Shown here: piece by piece, positions 7,678 to 14,849 of the stretch
Layout of the letters: every line of letters starts with the position of its first letter
Position numbering within the stretch: the first letter of the stretch is position 1
Origin: Nitrospirota bacterium
GTDB taxonomy: Bacteria > Nitrospinota_A > UBA7883 > JACRGQ01
Assembly (NCBI GenBank): GCA_024275775.1
Contig: JAJRYM010000105.1
Span: 1-24,836 of the forward strand
Length of the DNA stretch: 24,836 nt
Direction of reading: 5' to 3'
Translations under genes and position numbers: made by a program
The notes under the pieces: generated by a model
Database searches by the model: none
What the model was told of the DNA's origin: nothing
Seen by the model: the letters and a program-made list of their open reading frames with translations, nothing else

Positions 7678-8730
7678 CAGTTTTTGGATTTCAAACTCAA
7701 TATCTTCCTTTAGCCATTTGCCTTGGCTTTCCGTTACCATCAGGACGATGGTTTCTTCGGGTGAAATAAGCAGAAGCTTCTTCCACCGCCCGTATTTCAG
7801 TTGAACATCCTCCAGCCTGTTCAGCGGGATGAGAGAGCCGCGGAAATCGATTCCTTCCGGCGACAGTTCAATAGTCCGCCGGAATGTTTTCACCATCCCC
7901 GTTATTACGAACAGAATTAAGGTCGTTATGAAAAAAGGGATGCTCGCCCATCTGGCGATATCTTTTTCAAGCCGGAGCCATATTAAGACGCCGGCAAACA
8001 CGTTAAGAAACGCGAAGCCGAACAGCGATGCGGTAACCCAGCCCGGCAGACCGACATCCCATCTAACGCCGTTCGCGGATTTATCGCGCTTTATCTGAAG
8101 AGTTTCGTTCCATGCGGGCGCCCTGCGGTTTCCGATGCGGCTAATAAGCGGCTGAAAACCTTCTTCGGCGGGAGAAGAAACCGTTTCCACTCCTTTCTCA
8201 TCTGCGAAAACCATTTTCACTCCGGCTGTCGCGGCGATTTTTGCGGCGGCTCTTTTTGCGAACGGTTCCACGTTAAAATCGGGGAGGGTGAAATGCGGCC
8301 CATCGGCGAGGATTACGCTCACTTTCCATCGCTCCGGCCTGCCCCCGCGTGTTGTTCCAGCCTGCATGGCTACCCGGTCGATATCGGCAAGTTTTATATA
8401 TGTTTTGTCTTCGGTAAACGGTTTTCTTTCGCGAAAGACCAGCCTTTCCGAAGCGGAATCGTAAAAAACGGCTATCGGCATCAGGGAGACCGCCAATTTT
8501 CTGAAGATGGCCATAAGCAGGAAAAAGCCGGCCAAGAGCAATACGGGATTAATCAGCCTTGTTTCCATACGGTTTTGAACGCCGAGTAAAAGAAACACAA
8601 GCAGGCCCAGTATAACAAGCGCCGCCCCGATTGCTACCGATATAGCCCCGCTTTTTCGGAAATCCTGCGGCGACGGATGCAAAAGCTTCATTGCGGCGAA
8701 TGCTCCGGACGGATCGAAAGCGGAAGACAT
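7663..8730 (-). CDS. Membrane protein of unknown function, four predicted helices
   Basis: I do not recognise a family for this 355-residue protein. It has two similarly built halves: a hydrophobic pair at about 28-50 and 61-77 followed by a soluble stretch (VFYDSASERLVFRERKP), then a second pair at about 230-252 and 262-281 followed by ELSPEGIDFRGSLIPLNRLEDVQLKYGRWKKLLL. Each soluble part has the hydrophobic-polar alternation and 'value it maps to' wording of bacterial PH-like domains, but that is an impression only. The ATG lies 5 bases after the dcd stop codon, so the two genes are probably cotranscribed and translationally coupled. A second ATG (Met14) is possible. Confidence 0.8.
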   Translation of the reverse strand: MSSAFDPSGAFAAMKLLHPSPQDFRKSGAISVAIGAALVILGLLVFLLLGVQNRMETRLINPVLLLAGFFLLMAIFRKLAVSLMPIAVFYDSASERLVFRERKPFTEDKTYIKLADIDRVAMQAGTTRGGRPERWKVSVILADGPHFTLPDFNVEPFAKRAAAKIAATAGVKMVFADEKGVETVSSPAEEGFQPLISRIGNRRAPAWNETLQIKRDKSANGVRWDVGLPGWVTASLFGFAFLNVFAGVLIWLRLEKDIARWASIPFFITTLILFVITGMVKTFRRTIELSPEGIDFRGSLIPLNRLEDVQLKYGRWKKLLLISPEETIVLMVTESQGKWLKEDIEFEIQKLKKPA

Positions 8731-8735
8731 TTCGG

Positions 8736-9848
8736 CTAATCCATGAAATGCTTGCTGAGTTTTAACTCCTGGTCGTGATAACTGGAGCCGATGCCCTGTC
8801 CGTAAGCCTTATCGGGGCGTGAGGACATTTTTTCATACCTCAGTTTAAAGAAAATCTGGCCGTCTTCCACCCTAAACGGAACATCGTGCGGCCTTACTTC
8901 AAGCACCGCCTTGGTACCTTTGCGGCCGGTGCCTTCCCCGAAGCCCGAATCGAAAAACCCGGCGTAGTGCGTCCGCAGTTCGCCGGAGCCGGCATCGTAT
9001 TCCACCATCTCCGCCGAGCAGGCCACCGGGACCCTTACCCGCTCCTTGGAAGCGAAAATATAAAACTCTTCCGGTTCAAGGATTAAAAAATTTTCATGAG
9101 GCGCTTTAATCGGCTCCCAGAAATCGCGAATATGATATTTACCCACTTTTGAGAGGTCCACAACGGTGCTGTTTTTCTTGGCCATGTAACCCACGATATC
9201 GTTGGCTTTATTTCTTACCTCTATGCTCAGGAAAATGCCGTCCTGAATAACCGGGTTAACCTTTCCTCCGCCGTCGCGGAAAAGAAGCGGCGCTTCCTTG
9301 TGCATTTTTCGTATTTCTTCATCCGGAATAACGGTCTGTCCTCTGAACAGCCTCAACTGGTTGAGCGTCTGCCCCGTTTTAACCTTTATGGTGAAAGAGC
9401 GCGGAACGACCTCAAGGAAAAGACCCCCTTTGTAACCGGGGGCTATATCCTCGAACCTGTGGGAAAAATCGGAAATCACCCTTGTAAAAATATCCAGCCT
9501 GCCGGTGGACGATTTCGGGTTGGTGCGCCCTCTTACATCCGGCGGGAGGTTGAGTGATTCGAGGAGCGGAATAAGATAAACGTTGCCCTTCTCCAATATA
9601 GCCCCGTTTGCGAGGTTGATATCGTACATTATGAGCTCTTTGAGAGTCTGGCGAATCGTCCTTTTCTGGGGAAGGAAGGAGCTTCTTATGCGGTAGGCTT
9701 TCCCCCCCAGCCGTAAATCAATGCTGGAAGGCTGAAACTGATCTCTGCGGAAAGACTTCTCCGCTGAGATGATTCCGTGCGCGGTCGCCCGCTTGAGGTA
9801 TTGAATCGGCAGAACGCCGTAACCTGCGATTTCAGGGATGTTTTTCAT
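8736..9848 (-). CDS. dcd: 2'-deoxycytidine 5'-triphosphate deaminase, long two-domain type
   Basis: This enzyme deaminates dCTP to dUTP, supplying dTMP synthesis. The 370-residue protein is about twice the length of the Escherichia coli enzyme and resembles the long form seen, for example, in Alphaproteobacteria, with two dUTPase-like halves. The first half has QPSSIDLRLG near the N-terminus and TNPKSSTGRLDIFTRV. The second half has THYAGFFDSGFGEG, then AVLEVRPHDVPF and an RYEKM ending. The ATG at 9848 is chosen because the frame upstream runs through a terminator hairpin (9901-9937). A GGGAG abuts this ATG too closely to act as a normal ribosome site, and a TAGTAT box (9859-9864) ends 10 bases upstream, so the start is moderately sure. 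Confidence 0.87.
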   Translation of the reverse strand: MKNIPEIAGYGVLPIQYLKRATAHGIISAEKSFRRDQFQPSSIDLRLGGKAYRIRSSFLPQKRTIRQTLKELIMYDINLANGAILEKGNVYLIPLLESLNLPPDVRGRTNPKSSTGRLDIFTRVISDFSHRFEDIAPGYKGGLFLEVVPRSFTIKVKTGQTLNQLRLFRGQTVIPDEEIRKMHKEAPLLFRDGGGKVNPVIQDGIFLSIEVRNKANDIVGYMAKKNSTVVDLSKVGKYHIRDFWEPIKAPHENFLILEPEEFYIFASKERVRVPVACSAEMVEYDAGSGELRTHYAGFFDSGFGEGTGRKGTKAVLEVRPHDVPFRVEDGQIFFKLRYEKMSSRPDKAYGQGIGSSYHDQELKLSKHFMD

Positions 9849-9900
9849 CTCCCGCCAAATACTACCTGTTTTCCATTTTGAATGGAACGGGGTATTCGGA

Positions 9901-9937
9901 AAATAAAAAACCGGGGGCGCGTAAACACCCCCGGTTT
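9901..9937 (-). terminator. Strong rho-independent terminator after the lysine-repeat gene
   Basis: A 10-base-pair stem, AAACCGGGGG (9908-9917) with CCCCCGGTTT (9928-9937), has a 10-base loop. On the minus strand it is followed by TTTTTTATTT (9901-9910). There is no T-run on the plus strand. It ends the RHH/lysine-repeat transcript before dcd. Confidence 0.88.
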
Positions 9938-10065
9938 CCGTTAAAGCTTGCCGCATTAGGCCGCGAAAAGCCGGCTTTCAAGGTTTCATAAGCATCAGCA
10001 CAAAGCAGTGTTGTTATAAAACTTCACCCGGCTCAAAAAGCGCTGTTTTTAAGCCTCTTGAGCAA

Positions 10066-10341
10066 CTACTTCTTTTTAGCCTTTTTCTTGGCCGCCTTCT
10101 TTTTAGTGGCCTTCTTCTTGGCTACCTTTTTCTTAGCCACTTTTTTCTTAGCGACTTTCTTCTTGGCTACCTTTTTCTTAGCCACTTTTTTCTTAGCGAC
10201 TTTCTTTTTGGCTACCTTTTTCTTAGCCACCTTCTTTTTAGCGACCTTTTTCTTGGCTACCTTTTTCTTAGCCACTGTCTTTTTAGCGACTTTCTTCTTG
10301 GCTACCTTTTTCTTGGCCGCCTTCTTCTTTTTTACTGCCAT
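10066..10341 (-). CDS. Histone H1-like lysine/alanine/valine repeat protein
   Basis: This 91-residue protein is built almost wholly of the pentapeptide VAKKK, with variants AAKKK, ATKKK and one TVAKK, and has no other domain. Such strongly basic, low-complexity proteins (compare histone H1-like proteins of Bordetella and Chlamydia, and the AlgP tail) bind DNA or RNA through charge, so a nucleoid-associated role is likely but not shown. The DNA is a 15-bp coding repeat with an exact 45-bp higher-order period. A good GGGAGG lies 10 bases before the ATG. The gene follows an RHH gene by 52 bases and ends at a strong terminator. The opposite strand is open across the same region only because of the repeat; the minus-strand frame has the ribosome site, terminator and a sensible composition. 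Confidence 0.85.
   Translation of the reverse strand: MAVKKKKAAKKKVAKKKVAKKTVAKKKVAKKKVAKKKVAKKKVAKKKVAKKKVAKKKVAKKKVAKKKVAKKKVAKKKATKKKAAKKKAKKK
10113..10315. repeat. 45-bp tandem higher-order repeat inside the lysine-repeat gene
   Basis: The motif GCTACC recurs at 10121, 10166, 10211, 10256 and 10301, exactly 45 bases apart. Within each period three 15-base units differ by the third bases of the Ala and Val codons (GCTACC, GCCAC, GCGAC on the plus strand). It is coding, not a CRISPR array. Confidence 0.9.
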
Positions 10342-10393
10342 GTAGTTACAACCTCCCTTCTTTTTGGTTTTTTCGGCATTTTGCCTGTTAAAT

Positions 10394-10570
10394 TCATTTA
10401 ATTCCGATATTGAGCTGTTTATCTTCGTACTTTTTCAAAAGCTCTTCGATGGCAGTCCGGAAAAGGACAGCTTTGGTAACCTGCAACTCCTTGGCGATTT
10501 TATTCAGCATAATCACTTGGCTTTCATACAGATGCGTGGTAACCGGAACTTTCTTTTTGGAAGCAATCAT
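10394..10570 (-). CDS. Small ribbon-helix-helix-type protein
   Basis: This 58-residue protein has a basic N-terminus with a short beta-strand-like segment (KKKVPVTTHLYESQ) and then two helices (MLNKIAKELQ and KAVLFRTAIEELLKKYED). This matches the ribbon-helix-helix DNA-binding fold, close to the CopG/Arc type. The ATG at 10570 is chosen because the RHH strand begins directly after it and AGGG lies 7 bases upstream. Earlier in-frame starts would add an AT-rich non-RHH tail. It is the first gene of a two-gene unit with the lysine-repeat protein and may regulate it or itself. It might equally be a lone antitoxin-like protein, but no toxin gene is adjacent. Confidence 0.72.
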   Translation of the reverse strand: MIASKKKVPVTTHLYESQVIMLNKIAKELQVTKAVLFRTAIEELLKKYEDKQLNIGIK

Positions 10571-10807
10571 ACTTAACCCTATATTTATTCGCTTATTAAA
10601 TTGGCGATATTTAAATTTATTATGTTGAATAATATTTGCACATATTTTTACGTTGGTCAATCATTTTTTACTCTTTTTAATCGGGAATTTATGAGTAACA
10701 GGTTGACTGGAAATAGCTGGTTTGTTAATCTTTCTTCACTTCCAAGCATCGGTAAATATTTCGTTTTTATAGCAAATTCTTGATTTGTAAGTTTTTTGGA
10801 GAAAAAA
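10571..10807. other. AT-rich intergenic region between divergent genes
   Basis: These 237 bases are strongly AT-rich compared with their flanks. They hold a likely promoter for the 10808 gene (listed separately). For the RHH gene there is a weaker possible one, TTGACC (about 10656-10661) with AAATAT 17 bases on. The inverted repeat TATTAT-GTTGA-ATAATA (10618-10634) could be an RHH operator. A 30-codon ORF at 10691-10783 lacks a good ribosome site and is not called. Confidence 0.4.
10703..10731 (+). promoter_or_regulatory. Likely promoter for the 10808 gene and prfB
   Basis: The -35 box TTGACT (10703-10708), a 17-base spacer and the -10 box TAATCT (10726-10731) match the sigma70 consensus well. 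The leader to the ATG at 10808 would be about 70 bases. Confidence 0.55.
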
Positions 10808-11380
10808 ATGGATAGTTTAAGGGAAAAAGTTTTTCTCTCCGTCATACAGGAGGCTCTTAATCGCTTGAGGGCCGACATGTGCGCCAAGTATAAACCAAAA
10901 AAACAGAACCGTTTTCTTACCGGTTCCATCACTTACGAACTTGGTCCCGGTAAAATTACGCAGGAGGGGGTTACTGTTGAAATAAGCTCCAAGATACCAA
11001 CCGAGCTTTTCACAAAGAGCGCTGTAAGTGAAAAATACTTCCGGGACGTAAAAAAGATTATGAATTCGAAGCCCAAAAAGCCGGCAAGCATTAAAATGGA
11101 AAACATAATCCGCTCAACTATCGTAAATGAGCTGAAGGAAAGGGATTATGTGAAATGCGCCTATGTTTATAGTGAAAAAGAGCTTTTCACCGATGAAGAG
11201 GTCGCACAGGCGTTGGCGAAAGCAAAGGGCGGCGCTGGTTTATCCCATATCAAGGGCGCCAGCACTCCGGCCGGCAAGGCGGTTTTACTTGTGCTGGGTG
11301 AAAATATATTCAACAACATTCGCGCGAATCTAACCGACCTTATTAAAGCCAACGAAGAGATCCTGGCAAAGTACCGGTAA
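10808..11380 (+). CDS. Conserved-looking protein of unknown function upstream of prfB
   Basis: I do not recognise this 190-residue soluble protein. It is rich in Lys, Glu and Ala, has no signal peptide or membrane segment, and is probably mostly helical. Features include a Gly-rich stretch (AKGGAGLSHIKGAS) at about 135-150 and a C-terminal helix ending AKYR. The ATG at 10808 has GGAG 6 bases upstream and is preferred over an upstream TTG at 10796. It ends 11 bases before the prfB start, suggesting cotranscription. Confidence 0.8.
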   Translation: MDSLREKVFLSVIQEALNRLRADMCAKYKPKKQNRFLTGSITYELGPGKITQEGVTVEISSKIPTELFTKSAVSEKYFRDVKKIMNSKPKKPASIKMENIIRSTIVNELKERDYVKCAYVYSEKELFTDEEVAQALAKAKGGAGLSHIKGASTPAGKAVLLVLGENIFNNIRANLTDLIKANEEILAKYR

Positions 11381-11391
11381 GAAAACGTTAC

Positions 11392-12508
11392 ATGGAACGT
11401 TCAAACGAGGAAATAAAAGAAATTCTCGGCGGATTAACCTCCCGTCTTGAGCGGCTTCGAGGTTTTCTTTGACCTTGCCGGTAAGGAAAAACGACTAGCC
11501 GAACTGGAGCTACAAAGCCAGGAACAGGATTTCTGGAAAGATACCGAATCCGCCCCCCTCATACTGAAAGAGAAAACGGGTATAGCCGCGCTCCTAAAGG
11601 AATTTCAGAAACTGTACGGCTCCGTTGAAGACGCTTCTCAGATTTTCGATATGGCCGTTGCGGAAAATGACGCCGAATCCATTCTGGAGATAAACCGCGA
11701 TCTGGACAGCCTTTCTCATAAAGTCGCTTCTCTTGAAATCCGCCAGACCCTTTCCGGCGAGCATGACAAAGGCAACGCCATCCTTACGATTCATCCCGGC
11801 GCGGGCGGCACGGAATCGCAGGACTGGGCGGAGATGCTTTTGAGGATGTACACCCGCTTTGCCGAAACGGAAGGCTTTAAAAGCGAACTCATCGATATTC
11901 AGCCGGGCGAGGAAGCCGGCATAAAAAGCGCCACGCTCGATATAAAAGGAGATTACGCATACGGTTATCTTAAAGCGGAAAGCGGCGTTCACCGCCTGGT
12001 GCGCATATCGCCGTATGACGCCAGCAAACGCCGGCATACTTCGTTCGCGTCGGTTTTCGTATTTCCCGAGCTGGACGAAAACGTAAACGTGGAAATAAAC
12101 GAAAAAGACCTGAAGATAGATACTTACCGCGCCTCCGGGGCGGGCGGGCAACATGTAAATCGCACCGATTCGGCCGTGCGCATAACGCATATTCCTTCGA
12201 GGATAGTGGTGCAGTGCCAGAGCGACAGGTCTCAGCATAAAAATAAGGCCACCGCCATGAAAGTCCTGAAAGCCAGGCTGTATGAATTTGAAAAACAGAA
12301 AAACAGGGAAAAGGCGGAAACTCTTTCAGCCGATAAAAAGGATATCGGCTGGGGAAGCCAGATTCGCTCCTATGTACTTCATCCTTATAGAATGGTAAAA
12401 GATATCAGGACGAACCTTCAAACAGGGAATACCGATTCCGTGCTGGATGGGGATATAATGCGGTTCATGGAAGCGTTTCTTACCAGCAGGAAGGATAGGG
12501 ACGGGTAG
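11392..12508 (+). CDS. prfB: Peptide chain release factor 2, expressed through programmed +1 frameshift
   Basis: RF2 recognises UAA and UGA in the ribosomal A site and triggers peptide release. Translation starts at the ATG 11392, reads 26 codons ending LRGFL, meets an in-frame TGA at 11470-11472 within CTTTGAC, and shifts +1 to continue with GAC at 11471 (joined 11392-11469 and 11471-12508), giving 371 residues. The catalytic GGQ is at 251-253 and the C-terminal RSQHKNKATAM block follows. The stop-recognition tripeptide reads Ser206-Pro207-Tyr208 where Escherichia coli has SPF. The frameshift site autoregulates RF2: low RF2 slows termination and favours the shift. A gene finder starting at 11447 would miss the real N-terminus. 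Confidence 0.96.
11458..11473 (+). promoter_or_regulatory. RF2 programmed +1 frameshift site
   Basis: The slippery sequence CTT TGA C is preceded by CGAGGTTTT, in which GAGGT can act as the internal Shine-Dalgarno (AGGGGG in Escherichia coli). The zero frame stops at TGA 11470-11472, and the +1 frame reads GAC CTT GCC into the conserved RF2 sequence. Confidence 0.93.
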
Positions 12509-12524
12509 CGGGAAAGGCTTGGAC

Positions 12525-13541
12525 GTGGAAAACCAAAAAGGAAAGATAGTTTTCAGGGCGGACGGTTCCAGGGTGATAGGGTTCGGCCATCTGGTTCGGT
12601 CGGTGGTGCTTGCGCAACAGCTAAAAAAGCAGGGCTACGATGTTCTGTTTCTCATTACAGTGATAGACAAAAACGTGGCGAATTTCTTTGACTATCGCAA
12701 TATCAAGTTCATGGGCTTTGCGCCTCCTTCGCTGGCAAAGATGGTCTATAACCACCTGAACGTTATGGAAATGTTCGGAGCCGAGGCGACCATTCTGGAT
12801 TCCAAGATGATTACGCAAGACTACAGGCGCGGGTTGAAGGCCGGCGGAGCGAAAATCGTAGCGATTGACGACAAATACACAGCCTGCTCGGATGCGGATG
12901 CGGTTATCAATTACAATCTAAATGTGGATACGTCCCGATACAATCAGTGCACGGAGAACCTGCTTACAGGGCCGGATTACGCTCTTGTGGAAAAACGGTT
13001 TGTGGAAGTCAAATGGAACTGCGATATAGAAGAGCCGAATATCCTTATAAGCATGGGGGGGTCGGACGCGCAGGATCAGACGGACAAAGTATTGAGAGCG
13101 CTGGACGCGGTGGACGAAAACTTCCGCATAACCCTTCTGAGAGGGTTATACGTTGAAGGCCCAAAACCGTCCGGCCTTCGCCATAAATGCGATGTTTTTG
13201 AAGGCGTATGCGACGTTCCGGAAATTTTTTCGGATTGCGACGCGGCGATTACCGCCGGCGGGCTTACCACAATGAACCTTGCGGCGGCGGGCGCTCCGTT
13301 TCTGGTGTTGCTTACCAGCGCGCGCCATAAGGACAACAGCATTACATGGGAAAAAGCGGGAGTCGGCCTCCATGGCGGGGTTGCCACCGAAATGTCGGAA
13401 CAGGAAATCACCGTGGCGATTAAGAAATTCTTCGCGATAAAGACGAGCTGGCGCGAAATGGGTCTGCAAGGAAGAAAGATAATCGACGGCAACGGAGCCG
13501 AACGGGTAGCCCTCGCGCTTGACGCCATGAAAGTTTTGTAG
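12525..13541 (+). CDS. PseG/SpsG-like nucleotide-sugar hydrolase or glycosyltransferase
   Basis: The N-terminal FRADGSRVIGFGHLVRS block is the signature of the PseG (UDP-2,4-diacetamido-trideoxy-altropyranose hydrolase) group, with the GxGHxxR nucleotide-sugar loop. The C-terminal half has ISMGGSDAQDQT and DAAITAGGLTTMNLAAAGAP, typical of the GT-B fold. PseG acts in pseudaminic acid synthesis for flagellin or surface glycans. None of the other pathway genes (pseB, C, H, F, I) is nearby, so the substrate is open. The protein has 338 residues from the GTG at 12525, which has AAAGG 7 bases upstream. A TTG at 12519 is an alternative. It starts 16 bases after prfB and is probably in the same transcript. 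Confidence 0.78.
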   Translation: MENQKGKIVFRADGSRVIGFGHLVRSVVLAQQLKKQGYDVLFLITVIDKNVANFFDYRNIKFMGFAPPSLAKMVYNHLNVMEMFGAEATILDSKMITQDYRRGLKAGGAKIVAIDDKYTACSDADAVINYNLNVDTSRYNQCTENLLTGPDYALVEKRFVEVKWNCDIEEPNILISMGGSDAQDQTDKVLRALDAVDENFRITLLRGLYVEGPKPSGLRHKCDVFEGVCDVPEIFSDCDAAITAGGLTTMNLAAAGAPFLVLLTSARHKDNSITWEKAGVGLHGGVATEMSEQEITVAIKKFFAIKTSWREMGLQGRKIIDGNGAERVALALDAMKVL

Positions 13542-13566
13542 CCCTGGCAATTAAGCCGGAATATTC

Positions 13567-14778
13567 ATGAACTTTTCCGACCGCCGGCCGCTTGTTCGGG
13601 AGCTTGAGCCGATGCCGTTCGTTCACAACGGCGAGCAGACTGTACTTTTGCGCGACCCTCTCCGTTTTTCTAACAACAGCATTACCCTTTCTCCAGCGGC
13701 TTACTGGCTTGTAACGGCGATGAACGGCCAAAACAGCATCGATGATATTCGGCGCGCATTTCAGGAAAACTTCAGCTCGCCGCTCGACATGGGCGATATT
13801 GAAAAACTGGTTAAGATTCTAGATAAAGCGTTTTTCCTAGAGAACGACAATTTTCAGAAATACAAAAAATCCATCATTGAAGAATTCAGGAAAAGCCGAA
13901 TAAGAAAATCCTCTCTTGCGGGCGCAAGCTACCCGGATGACCCGGCAAAAGTTTCGGAACTGCTGGATTCGTTTCTGGCCGGCGGAGCGGCGAGGGAAAA
14001 TCCTCCGTTCGCGATAGTCGCCCCGCATATAGACCTGCACGCGGGAGGCGCTGTTTTCGGCAAAGCCTACGCGGGATTGCGAAATTCCCCGGCCGAGACT
14101 TTCGTGATTCTCGCCATCGGCCACACTCTCGCGGAAGATTTCTTTACCTGCACCAACAAGGATTTTCAGACTCCGCTAGGCTCCAGCTCAATAGACGCGG
14201 AGTTCCTCGCAAACTTGGAGAAAGAGTTCGGGGAGCCTCTGTTCGAGCAGGAGTTCGCGCATAAAGTGGAACATTCCGCCGAGTTCCAGGTGCTGTTTTT
14301 GCAAAAAATCTTCGGCGGGAATGAAACATCGAGGAAAATCGTGCCGATTCTGTTTTCCTTTCCGGAATATATGGACGATCTTCACCATCCCAAATTCAAC
14401 GCGAAACGGATAAACCGGTTTTCGGCCGCTCTGCGGAAAACTGTGGAGCAAAAGAACGGCAAGGTTGCGGTTATAGCCGGCATAGATCTTTCCCATATGG
14501 GGCGTCGGTTCGGACGGAAGGAAGGCGTAACGCCGGAACTGCTTGAGAAGGTGGAAAGGGACGATAGACAGCTTCTCAGGTTGCTGGCCGACGGCGACAG
14601 GGAAGTTTTTGTTGAATTCATGAAAGAGGTGAACCCGCAAAACCACGTCTGCGGATTTCCCGCGCTGTATGTCCTTTTCGATCTTTTGAACGGGCGAAAA
14701 GGGGAGCTGATGGAATACCGCCAGAATGTGGAGGGAGACAACGATTCCATGGTTTCGTTCGCCGCCATGGCTTTTTAG
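13567..14778 (+). CDS. MEMO family protein with PqqD-like N-terminal domain (AmmeMemoRadiSam protein B-like)
   Basis: This 403-residue protein has two parts. Residues 1-95 (PLRFSNNSITLSP, WLVTAMNGQNSIDDI) look like a PqqD-type winged helix. From about 110 it is a MEMO domain: LAGASYPDDPAKV, VAPHIDLHAGG (His154), AIGHTL (His186), QTPLGS, KVEHSAEFQVLFLQ, KIVPIL, GIDLSH (307-310) and NHVCGFPA (Cys362). These His and Cys positions match the metal-site residues known from human MEMO1. MEMO proteins are usually found with AMMECR1 and a radical SAM protein, and neither is here. The reaction is not established. The gene starts 25 bases after the pseG-like gene and likely belongs to the same transcript. 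Confidence 0.85.
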   Translation: MNFSDRRPLVRELEPMPFVHNGEQTVLLRDPLRFSNNSITLSPAAYWLVTAMNGQNSIDDIRRAFQENFSSPLDMGDIEKLVKILDKAFFLENDNFQKYKKSIIEEFRKSRIRKSSLAGASYPDDPAKVSELLDSFLAGGAARENPPFAIVAPHIDLHAGGAVFGKAYAGLRNSPAETFVILAIGHTLAEDFFTCTNKDFQTPLGSSSIDAEFLANLEKEFGEPLFEQEFAHKVEHSAEFQVLFLQKIFGGNETSRKIVPILFSFPEYMDDLHHPKFNAKRINRFSAALRKTVEQKNGKVAVIAGIDLSHMGRRFGRKEGVTPELLEKVERDDRQLLRLLADGDREVFVEFMKEVNPQNHVCGFPALYVLFDLLNGRKGELMEYRQNVEGDNDSMVSFAAMAF

Positions 14779-14835
14779 CTTTTTTTTAAAAGTGCCGAAA
14801 TGTTTTTTAGACTTTCTCTTTTTGAATAATGAAGA

Positions 14836-14841
14836 TAGAAT
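14836..14841 (+). promoter_or_regulatory. Candidate -10 box of the 14850 gene
   Basis: TAGAAT ends 8 bases before the ATG at 14850. The -35 at a 17-base spacer would be TTTCTC, a poor match. There is no Shine-Dalgarno in between, so a leaderless transcript is possible. Confidence 0.35.
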
Positions 14842-14849
14842 TGCCCTGA

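Noticed and set aside
10113..10315. CRISPR-like regular spacing
   Set aside because: The 15/45-bp periodicity is a coding repeat without unique spacers between identical repeats.
10058..10345. 95-codon plus-strand ORF opposite the lysine-repeat gene
   Set aside because: It is open only because of the repeat. It would encode a Phe/Leu/Ala repeat, lacks a ribosome site and faces away from the terminator.
10691..10783. 30-codon ORF in the AT-rich intergenic region
   Set aside because: It has no clear Shine-Dalgarno, overlaps the likely promoter of the 10808 gene and has no recognisable protein features.
11447..11472. Apparent frameshift error in prfB
   Set aside because: The TGA in CTTTGAC is the known programmed frameshift site of RF2, not a broken gene.
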